A stretch of 24,387 nucleotides of DNA from Methanosarcinales archaeon (GCA_016649585.1 JAENXH010000001.1:1-24387); one strand, 5' to 3'. Shown: positions 15,823-24,081, counted from the stretch's first letter. Made by a program: numbers and translations. Notes: a model not told the origin generated them from the letters alone.

Positions 15823-16266
15823 ATGGTGAGCAAAGTAGATAATAGGATACTCGAGATGCTTCAACTGGATGTGAGGACGCCTGTATCCAAGATTGCAAAA
15901 GAGGTCGGTTTGAGTGAAAATGGTGTGAGATATAGGCTTGAAAAACTGGAGAAGGGGGGCTATATCAAGAGTTATACCATTTTGCTTAATCCTAAGAAAT
16001 TTGGTAAGAATATTTTGGCGATATTTAATCTTGAAATAGAACCTAAGATGATGAGGAGCACATTATCTAAATTGGTAGGGCTTGATGAGTTTATCAAAAT
16101 ATATCAGACCACAGGTCAGTTCTCGATTAATGCAATAGGTCTATTTGATAACGAAAAGAGTTTGACACGGTTTATAAATAATAAGCTTTTGTTTGAGTTT
16201 CCAATCCAAAATTATACTGTTGAGATAGTTATGAGGAAGGTTAAGGATACCGATTATGAAATATAA
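15823..16266 (+). CDS. Lrp/AsnC family transcriptional regulator
   Basis: This 147-residue protein has an N-terminal helix-turn-helix (residues 1-50, including DVRTPVSKIAKEVGLSENGV, then RYRLEKLEKGGYIKSY). A C-terminal RAM-like ligand-binding domain follows (about 62-140; FNLEIEP, IKIYQTTGQFSINAIGLFD). Such proteins sense amino acids and bind near promoters as dimers or octamers. It starts at ATG 15823, divergent from the ect operon and next to the duplicated asnB promoter, so asnB and ect are the obvious candidate targets. It ends convergently, 12 bases from the nitrilase stop. Confidence 0.92.
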   Translation: MVSKVDNRILEMLQLDVRTPVSKIAKEVGLSENGVRYRLEKLEKGGYIKSYTILLNPKKFGKNILAIFNLEIEPKMMRSTLSKLVGLDEFIKIYQTTGQFSINAIGLFDNEKSLTRFINNKLLFEFPIQNYTVEIVMRKVKDTDYEI

Positions 16267-16278
16267 AGATTGGTATTT

Positions 16279-17004
16279 TCATACATCTTCTTTTGATATT
16301 TCATAACTCAAAATCATCTCATTTATAGCATTACCTTCGCGGACAACAAAACCTTCTGGGTCAATAATCAAGCTTCCACCCAAACTGATTTTTTCATTAT
16401 TTAAGCCAACTGCATTGGCTTTAAGTACAAATAGATTGTTTTCAACAGCTCTTGCAATTGGCAAAGCCCTATTTTTATTTAGTTTCCGTATCGCTTCGAT
16501 TGGCTCATAAAAATGTGCCGATAAGATAAAGATAGCATCCGCCCCCAACGTTTTATATTTGGTGGCGAGCGATGGGTCGTTCTGATCCCTACAAATTAAA
16601 ACGCCACACTTAACATCACCCAACCGAAAAATTAATGGTTCTTTGCCTTTTTTAAAAAATGATTCATCAGAAGAAGTGAGATTGATTTTATGATAAATAT
16701 GCCTCTTCCCACTCGTTAGCAGGACTATTGCACTATTAAAACGTTTCTTGCGTTCAAAATAAGGAGCCCCCACAGTAACGTTCACACCACTGTGTGTTAC
16801 CTGTTTTTGGATGATATTCAACGCCTCTATTACTTCATCCTGATTGACTTTAGTAAAGTCACGCACATAGCCCGTAATATTGCATTCTGGAAAGCACAGA
16901 ATATCTATACCCTCTTTCGATGCAAATGAGATATACTTAGAAATTGTTGATACATTCTTTTCTATTTGATCGAAGAGTCTGACTTGTGCCACAGCAGCCT
17001 TCAT
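16279..17004 (-). CDS. Carbon-nitrogen hydrolase (nitrilase superfamily)
   Basis: This 241-residue protein has a complete nitrilase-type triad: E40 (CFPECNITGY), K106 (YHKINL) and C138 (CGVLICRDQ). It is expected to hydrolyse an amide or nitrile. I choose ATG 17004 (MKAAVAQVRLF) because GGAGGTGG lies 8 bases upstream; the ATG at 17022 overlaps that site and is unlikely. It lies 129 bases downstream of NAD synthetase in the same direction. Glutamine-dependent NAD synthetases carry a nitrilase domain, so it might supply ammonia in trans to NadE, but it could equally be an omega-amidase-type enzyme. The pairing is suggestive only. Confidence 0.88.
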   Translation of the reverse strand: MKAAVAQVRLFDQIEKNVSTISKYISFASKEGIDILCFPECNITGYVRDFTKVNQDEVIEALNIIQKQVTHSGVNVTVGAPYFERKKRFNSAIVLLTSGKRHIYHKINLTSSDESFFKKGKEPLIFRLGDVKCGVLICRDQNDPSLATKYKTLGADAIFILSAHFYEPIEAIRKLNKNRALPIARAVENNLFVLKANAVGLNNEKISLGGSLIIDPEGFVVREGNAINEMILSYEISKEDV

Positions 17005-17133
17005 GCTTCTAACCACCTCCATATGCTTATCATTATTTTATTTTCAGAAAAGTACCTCTGTGAATAACAAAACTTTGTCTCGAAAATTCCCGGTAATCTG
17101 GACAATTTTTACCCAAACATATCTTAAAGTTTG

Positions 17134-17916
17134 TTATGACCGCTTAAATACCGGTATTGTTTCCCGCTTATGCTGTGACGCGTCCATCATTCGTTTTACT
17201 CGGTCCACTAAGTCGGTATCGCAGCCGCTAAGATCACTACGTTCGAGTGCTAAGAGGATTTTATCCAGCACATCATAACTCATGCCTATCTCGGCTTCGT
17301 CTGTTTGACCTTCCCACAGACCTGCACTTGGTTCCTTCTCGATGATTTCTGTTGGAATATTAAGCGCCTCTGCCAATTTCCGTTCTTCTGTTTTCAGCAC
17401 GTCGCCAAGTGGAAGTATATCCGCAGCACCATCGCCGTATTTGGTAAAATACCCTATAGAAAGCTCGCTCTTGTTCCCTGTACCTACTACCAGATAGTTA
17501 CGTTTATTGGCGAAGTAATAAAGGCAAATCGTCCTGAGACGCGGCTTGAGGTTAGCAACTGCAATATCTACATTTATATCTTTATCTATTGCTCCTTTCA
17601 CATCGCCATCGTTCTCGCGCTCTTCTACTTCTAATAGCTTTAACAAGACGGTGAAAATATGAGAAAGGTCTATCTCCTTCGTCTCTATTCCAAACCTCTT
17701 TGCAACTATTCTTGCGTGCTCTACGTCTTCTTTACGTGAACCGCACGGCATTATCAAACCAAGCGTGGTATCGGGAAACGCTTTTTTACATAACACTGCA
17801 GCGACGGATGAGTCAAGGCCGCCACTCATTCCCAGGACCACGCCTTGAGCACCTGCCTCATTCACTATTTCCCTTATCCATTCGCTTATTCTCGATGCCA
17901 GATCAGATGGATACAT
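17134..17916 (-). CDS. nadE: NH3-dependent NAD(+) synthetase
   Basis: NadE amidates nicotinate adenine dinucleotide to NAD+ using ATP. The 260-residue protein has the PP-loop SGGLDSS (31-37), LKPRLRTICLYYFAN, the VGTGNKSELSIGYFTKYGDG block and the PSAGLWEGQTDE C-terminal signature. It lacks its own glutaminase domain, so it belongs to the short, ammonia-using class; the nitrilase gene downstream might provide ammonia. ATG 17916 is the only sensible start. It is divergent from the mscS gene. Confidence 0.94.
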   Translation of the reverse strand: MYPSDLASRISEWIREIVNEAGAQGVVLGMSGGLDSSVAAVLCKKAFPDTTLGLIMPCGSRKEDVEHARIVAKRFGIETKEIDLSHIFTVLLKLLEVEERENDGDVKGAIDKDINVDIAVANLKPRLRTICLYYFANKRNYLVVGTGNKSELSIGYFTKYGDGAADILPLGDVLKTEERKLAEALNIPTEIIEKEPSAGLWEGQTDEAEIGMSYDVLDKILLALERSDLSGCDTDLVDRVKRMMDASQHKRETIPVFKRS

Positions 17917-18008
17917 GCTTATTCTCTACATTACCTACAGTTATATCCGGTCAGGAAGTACAGTTAGTTATTGTTGTAGGGCGCATGAAATAAAAAGATG
18001 CGTGTTTT

Positions 18009-18116
18009 TTACCGCTCTACCTTGGCCCTCTCAAACAAATAAGATAAGTCAGGAAGACTGGCACCTCTATCAGAAATAAAGCTCTGGAGAGTAGGAATAT
18101 TGGGAACCTTGCTCAT
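18009..18116 (-). other. Possible small ORF of 35 codons upstream of nadE
   Basis: On the minus strand ATG 18116 opens a 35-codon frame (MSKVPNIPTLQSFISDRGAS, then LPDLSYLFERAKVER) ending at 18009. A hairpin (CGCAT/ATGCG, 17982-18002) lies just after the stop. The amino-acid mix looks protein-like, but there is no clear ribosome site and I recognise no family. It could be a small gene or the remnant of a larger one. Confidence 0.25.
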
Positions 18117-18127
18117 CCCTTACAAAT

Positions 18128-18140
18128 CTTTTTATAAAAG
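18128..18140 (+). promoter_or_regulatory. TATA box upstream of mscS
   Basis: CTTTTTATAAAAG is a clear archaeal TATA-like element about 35 bases before ATG 18169. It would place transcription start near 18160 and rules out the TTG at 18100 as the mscS start. Confidence 0.6.
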
Positions 18141-18168
18141 TTTATTGTATGTACTTAACCACAAAACC

Positions 18169-19209
18169 ATGACGATAGAAATAGGGCAGTTAATTCAGCA
18201 TGAATATTTCCACTTCTTCTTAATTCTGATTGGCTTCTTTATCCTTGCCCAAATTGTGCGTTTTGTCCTGGTGAACTACGTCAGAAAACTTGCAGCTCGA
18301 ACGAAAACCGATATTGATGACCTCATCGTGAACATACTGGCCAAACCGGTGTACATCTTTATCGTTTTTACCGGTCTGTATTTAGCACTGAGATCGCTAT
18401 CCCAACTCGAGCCCTATTTCACGTATATAGATGGCATATTTTTTGTCGTTACGGTATTGTTGCTGGCTTTGATAGTATCCGATATTTTGCGTATTGTGCT
18501 TAGCCTCTGGCTGCGGACGCAGAAGCAATATGAAAAGATGCCGAAATTGCTTAGCCACGTAGCTGCCATTTTTATTTATCTCATCGCTTTTTTGATGATC
18601 CTGGGCCATTTCGATATAGAGATAACACCGTTAGTCGCGGCTTATGGGTTAGGGGGTTTAGCCGTTGCACTGGCTCTGCAAGACACGCTTTCAAACGTAT
18701 TCGCAGGATTGCATATTATCTCTGACCAGCCAATAAATTTTGGCGATTATATACATGTAGAAGGAGGTGTTTCAGGCTTTGTCGAAGATGTCGGCTGGCG
18801 GTCCACGAGGATAAGAACCCTGCCAAATACGCTTATCATCATTCCCAATTCAAAACTCGCCGAGAGTATCATCACCAATTACTCGCTGCCCGTGCTGGAG
18901 ATGTCGGTGGTCATCCAATGCGGCGTTGATTATGGCTCGGATTTGGAGAAAGTGGAGAAGGTCACGATTGACGTAGCGAAGCAGATACAAGAAACCGTCC
19001 CGGGTGCGATGAAGGACTTCCAACCTTTCATCCGGTACCACACGTTTGACGAATCGAACATCAATTTCTCGATTATCCTGCGGGTAGAGGAACCTGGAAC
19101 TAAATACATTGTTACGCACGAATTTATCAAAGCGCTGAAGAAGCGATATGATGAAGAGGGGATTGAAATATCCTGGCCGATAGTGAAACTACATCATGCA
19201 AATAAATAA
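18169..19209 (+). CDS. mscS: Small-conductance mechanosensitive channel, MscS family
   Basis: MscS channels open under membrane tension and release solutes after hypo-osmotic shock. This protein of about 346 residues has four to five membrane segments. The pore-lining helix AYGLGGLAVALALQDTLSNV has the Gly/Ala pattern of MscS TM3, followed by the beta domain (QPINFGDYIHVEGGVSGFVE, then STRIRTLPNTLIIIPNSKLA) and an alpha-beta cytoplasmic cage. ATG 18169 is chosen from the upstream TATA box; the frame is open to TTG 18100. A channel near an ectoine operon makes physiological sense: solute synthesis at high and release at low osmolarity. Confidence 0.92.
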   Translation: MTIEIGQLIQHEYFHFFLILIGFFILAQIVRFVLVNYVRKLAARTKTDIDDLIVNILAKPVYIFIVFTGLYLALRSLSQLEPYFTYIDGIFFVVTVLLLALIVSDILRIVLSLWLRTQKQYEKMPKLLSHVAAIFIYLIAFLMILGHFDIEITPLVAAYGLGGLAVALALQDTLSNVFAGLHIISDQPINFGDYIHVEGGVSGFVEDVGWRSTRIRTLPNTLIIIPNSKLAESIITNYSLPVLEMSVVIQCGVDYGSDLEKVEKVTIDVAKQIQETVPGAMKDFQPFIRYHTFDESNINFSIILRVEEPGTKYIVTHEFIKALKKRYDEEGIEISWPIVKLHHANK

Positions 19210-19256
19210 CAAAAATCCGTAAGATTTTTAAAGGGTTGCGTTCGTATCTTCTACGT

Positions 19257-20789
19257 ATGGCAGGTACAATGACCGAGAAGAGCATAGAGGAGATAAACGA
19301 GAGAATTGAAGATGGCAGTGTTCGTGTAGTGACAGCGGATAGAATGAGCGAGATAGTGAGCGAATTGGGTGCAGAAGAAGCGGCGAAGGAAGTAGACGTT
19401 GTCACCACAGGAACTTTTGGTCCTATGTGCTCTTCAGGCGTGTTCCTCAATTTTGGTCACGCGGATCCCCCGATAAAAATGCAGCGGGTATGGCTCAACG
19501 ATGTAGAGGCGTACGCCGGTATTGCGGCAGTAGATGCTTATCTCGGAGCAACGCAATTATCAGAGGATAAAGAGCTGAATTATGGTGGCGGCCATGTCAT
19601 AGAGGATTTAGTCGCAGGTAAGCCCTTAGAAATGAGGGCTGCGGGCTATGTCACGGATTGCTACCCGCGTAAAGACTTGGAAACAACCATTACGCTCGAA
19701 GATTTAAATCAGGCGATTATGGTAAATCCACGGAATGCGTATCAACGGTATGCCAGTGCGACAAACTCCACTGATCGAACGTTATATACCTATATGGGTA
19801 CACTGCTCCCTAATTACCGAAATGTGAATTATTCCGGTGCCGGTGCACTCTCGCCGCTTTATAACGATCCTGATTTTGAGACCATAGGTGTGGGTACGCG
19901 GATTTTTCTCTGTGGTGCTGGAGGATATGTGGTGGGGATGGGAACACAACACGACCCTATTCATCGCTTTGGAACATTAATGGTCACTGGCAATCTGAAG
20001 GAGATGAATCCGGAATTCTTAAAGGGGGCCACCTTCCACGGCTATGGCGTAACCCTCTACGTTGGTATTGGCATACCGATACCGATACTGAACGAGCGTA
20101 TGGCGAAGAAGACCGCGATAAGTGATGCTGATGTTGTTACAGACGTGATAGATTATGGAGTGGGCAGGCGAGAGCGGCCAGTATTGAGAACTGTTACCTA
20201 CGAGGAGTTAAAATCAGGGATGATAGAACTCGAGGGTAAGGAAGTTCTAACTTCACCGCTTTCAAGCTTTTTCATGGCAAATAAAGTAGCGGATGAATTG
20301 ACGAGCAGAATAGAGCAAGGTGAATTTTTCCTCTCGCAGCCGGTAGAGCGATTATCGAGAGATACCGTGGTCAAGCCGATGAAACAGCCAGAACTACCAT
20401 TAGTGAAAGACGTAATGATACGAGAAGTGAAGACCGTAGATGACCGCGCGAGTATAGCAGAAGCTGCAAAATTGATGATGGAATCCCAGTCTACGCATAT
20501 ACCCGTTCTATCAGGAGATGGTAAGCTTGCGGGAATGGTAACAGCGTGGGATATATCAACAGCAGTGGCAAAGCGACACGAAGAATTGTCAGAAATAATG
20601 ACGAAAAAAGTGATAACTGCGGGTTTAGAAGAGCCTCTTGAACTGGTGATTAGAAAGATGGAGCGCAGTAACATATCCGCATTGCCCGTCATAGATGATG
20701 AGCGGAGGGTTATCGGGATGGTATCCAGCGATGAGATCAGCAAATTGATCGGTAAACGGAAGAAGTGGCAATGGAAACTAAGAATCTGA
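19257..20789 (+). CDS. Homocysteine biosynthesis protein (COG1900/DUF39) with C-terminal CBS pair
   Basis: This protein of about 510 residues belongs to COG1900 (DUF39), which in Methanosarcina makes homocysteine from aspartate semialdehyde and sulfide. Cys58 (FGPMCSSGVF) and Cys135 (GYVTDCYPRK) match, with a constant offset of four, the two catalytic cysteines I recall for the M. acetivorans protein (54 and 131). Residues about 385-505 form two CBS repeats (VKDVMIREVKTVDDRASIAE and a second ending AMPVI-like SALPVIDDERRVIGMV), likely an adenosyl-ligand sensor. ATG 19257 is preferred over TTG 19236; an AT-rich TATA-like stretch 26-32 bases upstream suggests a leaderless transcript. The usual ferredoxin-NIL partner is not adjacent. 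Confidence 0.9.
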   Translation: MAGTMTEKSIEEINERIEDGSVRVVTADRMSEIVSELGAEEAAKEVDVVTTGTFGPMCSSGVFLNFGHADPPIKMQRVWLNDVEAYAGIAAVDAYLGATQLSEDKELNYGGGHVIEDLVAGKPLEMRAAGYVTDCYPRKDLETTITLEDLNQAIMVNPRNAYQRYASATNSTDRTLYTYMGTLLPNYRNVNYSGAGALSPLYNDPDFETIGVGTRIFLCGAGGYVVGMGTQHDPIHRFGTLMVTGNLKEMNPEFLKGATFHGYGVTLYVGIGIPIPILNERMAKKTAISDADVVTDVIDYGVGRRERPVLRTVTYEELKSGMIELEGKEVLTSPLSSFFMANKVADELTSRIEQGEFFLSQPVERLSRDTVVKPMKQPELPLVKDVMIREVKTVDDRASIAEAAKLMMESQSTHIPVLSGDGKLAGMVTAWDISTAVAKRHEELSEIMTKKVITAGLEEPLELVIRKMERSNISALPVIDDERRVIGMVSSDEISKLIGKRKKWQWKLRI

Positions 20790-21832
20790 AGGTGGACTTG
20801 TTATGCCTGGGTGCAAAAGTATCTGGCGTGGAAAAAGGCAGAAAAGCCGGTGCAGGTCCTGCTGCTGGCGGGATGTGCATCTTTGGCAATACGGTAGCAA
20901 ATGTTCCAACACAGAGCTGGTTTGTCGTTCAGTCGCCTTATCATATTGAAGCTGAGAATGGGAGATATATAATCAGGAGGAATGGCGAGCGAATTGCAGA
21001 CGTTCGTTTTCCCGCAGCGAGGTTCCAGGAGTTGATGACTAAGGATGGTATACCTTATCCTAAAATCGCACTTCTACACGGAAAGAATTGCCTGGCCACG
21101 ACCACGATACAAACGTGCGTGTACTGGAACACGCCAAAGAGGTGCAAGTTCTGTGCAATCGAACTCTCGCTGAGAAGTGGTGCGACAATAGCGAAGAAGA
21201 AGCCGGAGCAGCTTGCCGAAGTGGCGCTTGCTGCGAAAGAATTAGATCGTGTAACGCATGTGACGCTTACCACAGGCACAACATCCACACCGGACAAGGG
21301 TATAAATCACCTTGCGGAAACTGCGAGTGCGATAAAAGAGGCAACGGGATTGCCCATCCATGCTCAATTCGAACCACCGAAAGAGCTCAGCATGATAGAT
21401 CTTCTTTATGATTCTGTGGATACTGTAGGCATCCATATGGAGAGTTTCGATAGGACGGTGCTGAAAGAAGTTGCTCCGTGTAAGGCTGAGATACCGCTTC
21501 AGCAGTACGTAGAAGCATGGAAGCGGAGTGTCAATATTTTTGGCGAGAGTCAAGTGAGCAGTTATGTAATTGCAGGAATGGGAGAGCGTGATGAATCTAT
21601 CATAGAAGGTGGTAAGATGTTAGCCGAGCTTGGCGTTTATCCGTTTATCGTGCCTCTTCGCCCTATACCAGGATCTGATATGGAGAATGAGAAACCGCCA
21701 GGCCCTGATAGGATGCGTCATCTCTATGAGGCCGTTGCGGAGATACTGCACGACACGGGAGTGAGCTGGAGGAAGTGCAAGGCGGGTTGCGTGCGTTGCA
21801 GGGCTTGCTCTGCACTGTCTGACTTCGAATAA
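20771..21832 (+). CDS. Radical SAM protein (MSMEG_0568-like) with CX8CX2C cluster motif
   Basis: This 353-residue protein resembles the radical SAM group known as MSMEG_0568-like. The putative SAM-cluster cysteines are C116, C125 and C128 (TCVYWNTPKRCKFCAIE), spaced CX8CX2C instead of CX3CX2C. A TIM-barrel-like body follows (HVTLTTGTTSTPDKG, PIHAQFEPP, VGIHMESFD, PLRPIPGSD). The C-terminus CKAGCVRCRACSAL has four cysteines and may bind a second cluster. No reaction is established to my knowledge. ATG 20771 (or GTG 20765) lies within the end of the COG1900-CBS gene, so the two are coupled, suggesting a role in sulfur-amino-acid or cofactor metabolism (inference). Confidence 0.82.
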   Translation: METKNLKVDLLCLGAKVSGVEKGRKAGAGPAAGGMCIFGNTVANVPTQSWFVVQSPYHIEAENGRYIIRRNGERIADVRFPAARFQELMTKDGIPYPKIALLHGKNCLATTTIQTCVYWNTPKRCKFCAIELSLRSGATIAKKKPEQLAEVALAAKELDRVTHVTLTTGTTSTPDKGINHLAETASAIKEATGLPIHAQFEPPKELSMIDLLYDSVDTVGIHMESFDRTVLKEVAPCKAEIPLQQYVEAWKRSVNIFGESQVSSYVIAGMGERDESIIEGGKMLAELGVYPFIVPLRPIPGSDMENEKPPGPDRMRHLYEAVAEILHDTGVSWRKCKAGCVRCRACSALSDFE

Positions 21833-21887
21833 GACTTTTTCTTTTACAGAAGACTATGTAGTCTCAAGGAGTACGTGGCAATAAAAA

Positions 21888-23423
21888 ATGAAAGATAAAG
21901 AAGCGTACATCACTGCAGAGGAGATGGCTGCGCTGGATGAGAACTGCAACTTCTTTGGGCTTGCACCTTTACAACTGATGGAAAATGCCGGCGCTAATAT
22001 TGCAACCGAGATAAAAAAGCGGTTTGCGGAAAGAGAAGAAAGCAAAGAGAAAGCTGTGAAAGTGACAATAGTAGCAGGTAAAGGCAATAATGGCGGAGAT
22101 GCTTTCGCTGCTGCACGGCATTTGCATGGATTCGACGTGAAAATACTATTGATCGGGCGTTCACATGACTTGAGAACAGAAGAGACAAAGAGGAACTGGC
22201 GAATTTTAAAAGAAAGTGGTTATGAAATCGAAGAAATAGCTGATTCGTCTGAACTCAAAGCAAGAGCAAATCTCTTAAACGCTTCCGATGTGATAATCGA
22301 TGCGATCTTCGGAACTGGTATAACCGGTAACATAAGAGAGCCGGAAGCAACTGCAATAGATTTGATAAATGCTGCTCAGGCGTTGGTCGTTGCGATAGAC
22401 ATCCCTTCTGGTCTGGATCCCGAGACTGGAGAAGCGGAAAAAGCAGTTCGAGCCAATCTCACGGTCACGTTCCACAAGGCGAAGAGAGGCTTGCTAAAAA
22501 AAGAGGAATACGTGGGTGAATTGGTGGTTGCGGACATAGGAATTCCAGAAGGCATGGAGAAGCTGGCAGGTCCCGGAGATGTGAGATGTGTCCTGAAGAG
22601 AAACGCACAGAGCCATAAAGGGGATAATGGGCGTGTATTGATAGTGGGCGGGGGTCCTTTTTTTGGTGCTCCTACTCTTGCGGCACTTGCTGCTCTACGC
22701 GCTGGTGCGGACTGGGTGACAATAGCGGCACCTAAAACCGTTTCTTCCGTAATCTCTTCGTTATCTCCTAATTTGATTGTCCATCCTCTTTCTTCTGAAA
22801 TATTGGTAGAGAAGGACGTGCCAGTGGTTTCGGATTTGATAAGAAAGCATGACGTCGTGGTGATAGGCATGGGCTTAGGAACAGAGGATGAGACGAAAAG
22901 AGCAACAAGAAGGATAATTGAAGATGAGGCGAGTAAGAAGGTAGTAGTAGATGCAGACGGGTTTTATGGATTGAATTTGCCAATTGAAGCAGAAGACAAG
23001 CTCGTTATTGTAACACCCCATGCCGGTGAATTCTCGAAGATGGAAATCGGCGGTGGAGGAAGGAGCGTAACCGTGCCACCAGAGAATATGCTGGAAGAAC
23101 GGATAGATTTTGTAAAGGATTTCTCACGGCTCAATAACGTTATTACGTTGATGAAAGGTCCTACCGATCTTATATCAGACGGTTCTCGTGTGAAGATAAA
23201 CAGAATAGGAAATGCAGGAATGACAGTTGGCGGCACGGGTGATGTATTAGCGGGTTTGGTAGGTGCGTTCTTTGCAATCGCATCTGACCCGTTAAAAGTA
23301 GCAACTGCCGCTGTGTTTGTTAGTGGCTCTGCTGGGAATCTCGCATTTGAGGAGAAAGGGTATGGATTGCTTGCTACTGACGTTATAGGAAATATTCCGA
23401 GGGTTACGAAAGATTTCAGGTAA
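21888..23423 (+). CDS. nnr: Bifunctional NAD(P)H-hydrate epimerase / ADP-dependent NAD(P)H-hydrate dehydratase
   Basis: This 511-residue protein repairs hydrated NAD(P)H. The N-terminal YjeF_N (epimerase) domain, about 1-215, shows AYITAEEMAALDENC, LMENAGANIA, VAGKGNNGGDAFAAARHL and DAIFGTGITG, IDIPSGLDPETG. The C-terminal ribokinase-like dehydratase domain, about 225-505, shows SHKGDNGRVLIVGGG, GAPTLAALAALRAGADWVT and MTVGGTGDVLAGLVGA. Length and order match the fused Nnr proteins of bacteria and archaea. ATG 21888 begins it, with AAGGAG about 16 bases upstream, rather distant. It follows the radical SAM gene by 55 bases and may share its transcript. Confidence 0.95.
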   Translation: MKDKEAYITAEEMAALDENCNFFGLAPLQLMENAGANIATEIKKRFAEREESKEKAVKVTIVAGKGNNGGDAFAAARHLHGFDVKILLIGRSHDLRTEETKRNWRILKESGYEIEEIADSSELKARANLLNASDVIIDAIFGTGITGNIREPEATAIDLINAAQALVVAIDIPSGLDPETGEAEKAVRANLTVTFHKAKRGLLKKEEYVGELVVADIGIPEGMEKLAGPGDVRCVLKRNAQSHKGDNGRVLIVGGGPFFGAPTLAALAALRAGADWVTIAAPKTVSSVISSLSPNLIVHPLSSEILVEKDVPVVSDLIRKHDVVVIGMGLGTEDETKRATRRIIEDEASKKVVVDADGFYGLNLPIEAEDKLVIVTPHAGEFSKMEIGGGGRSVTVPPENMLEERIDFVKDFSRLNNVITLMKGPTDLISDGSRVKINRIGNAGMTVGGTGDVLAGLVGAFFAIASDPLKVATAAVFVSGSAGNLAFEEKGYGLLATDVIGNIPRVTKDFR

Positions 23424-23446
23424 AAGCGACTTTGCGCTTAAAATCG

Positions 23447-23578
23447 TTAAAAGATAGATTGGGTTGAGGTGCAAGCCTGTAAACACATACCGCTAATAGT
23501 GATAAAGTACAAAACGGCTTTTAAAGCTTTCTCGGCACTTTGCTGCGATTGGAAACCAGCCCATACATATTCGCCTGG
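23447..23578 (-). pseudogene. Remnant of a HEPN-domain protein
   Basis: Read on minus, this frame contains GEYVWAGFQSQQSAEKALKA followed by VLYF. This matches the core helix of HEPN proteins, where the usual pattern is Y-WA-F--QQAAEKALKALL. After that the frame loses similarity (ITISGMCLQACTSTQSIF) and stops at 23447. The N-terminal third and the later HEPN helices are missing. HEPN proteins often pair with MNT nucleotidyltransferases as toxin-antitoxin modules. Confidence 0.6.
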
Positions 23579-23772
23579 TGACAGATCGGTAATTACGTAG
23601 TCACCGTTCCGTTCAAAGTCAGGTTAACGGTTACGCCTGATATGCCGGTACCGTCGTTAGTAGACGTGATAGTGCCACTGACTGCGCCATTGGGAGCCGA
23701 GCCAGTGGTGAAGTCCCAGAGCGGTCCTGTGGTGGAGACACCGTGATTGTCGGTTGCCACGACCGTGGAATT
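23579..23772 (-). pseudogene. Remnant of a cell-surface protein (carboxypeptidase-regulatory-like repeat)
   Basis: The minus strand from 23772 reads NSTVVATDNHGVSTTGPLWD, then FTTGSAPNGAVSGTITSTND and GTGISGVTVNLTLNGTV, ending at a stop near 23593. In the neighbouring frame it goes on as DYVITDLSPGEY. VSGTI--T..G-GISGVTV and the later Y-I-DL-PGEY are typical of Ig-like carboxypeptidase-regulatory domains of archaeal surface proteins. A frameshift and loss of both ends make this a fragment. Confidence 0.65.
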
Positions 23773-23856
23773 GCGATGCCTGTTGCGACGATGATAATGT
23801 AAGGATAAAAGTATTTAGTAGAGAGGTGCCAAAATAAAAGCAGGTGTTTAATAATT

Positions 23857-24081
23857 ATGGAAGTAGAAGAAAAGAACCTGATGAGAGCGATCTTAGAAGA
23901 TGTGAAAAGTCTTACGGGTAAGGTGGAGGGTATGGAAGGGATGCTTGAGACACTTGTTGAGATTTATACTGATGCGTTATACGAGGTTAAAGAGGAATAT
24001 TTGGAAAAGTTAGAGGAGATAAGGAAAGAGAAGGGGAAGGTTTTCAGTTCTATCGAGGAATTTGATAGGTATTTTAAGTGA
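23857..24081 (+). CDS. Antitoxin of a RelB/RelE-type pair (hypothetical)
   Basis: This 74-residue protein is acidic and helical, with a probable coiled coil (EGMEGMLETLVEIYTDALYE and EEYLEKLEEIRKEKGK) and a C-terminal FSSIEEFDRYFK. The tail pattern K-F-S-EEFD--- is seen in small archaeal antitoxins next to RelE/ParE toxins. No clear DNA-binding motif is seen. ATG 23857 follows AGGTG by about 10 bases. Its TGA overlaps the toxin ATG (TGATG), strongly suggesting coupled translation. The identity rests on the partner gene. Confidence 0.75.
   Translation: MEVEEKNLMRAILEDVKSLTGKVEGMEGMLETLVEIYTDALYEVKEEYLEKLEEIRKEKGKVFSSIEEFDRYFK

Larger units (their letters stand above)
23424..23856. other. Degraded accessory-gene region
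   Basis: These 433 bases hold no intact gene. Minus-strand translation shows two broken pieces, described separately: a HEPN-like fragment (about 23447-23578) and a surface-protein fragment (about 23579-23772). The rest, 23773-23856, should contain the promoter of the toxin-antitoxin pair; a weak AT-rich element lies near 23800-23820. Confidence 0.6.

Noticed and set aside
17005..17022. Upstream ATG 17022 for the second nitrilase
   Set aside because: The GGAGGTGG ribosome site lies within these codons and is correctly spaced for ATG 17004.
18100..18168. TTG start for mscS
   Set aside because: A strong TATA-like box at 18128-18140 lies inside this stretch, so it should be upstream of the transcript.
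20198..20743. 181-codon minus-strand frame inside the COG1900-CBS gene
   Set aside because: It is antisense to the two CBS repeats; the composition (Ser/Thr/Ile-rich) is a typical shadow of a real gene.
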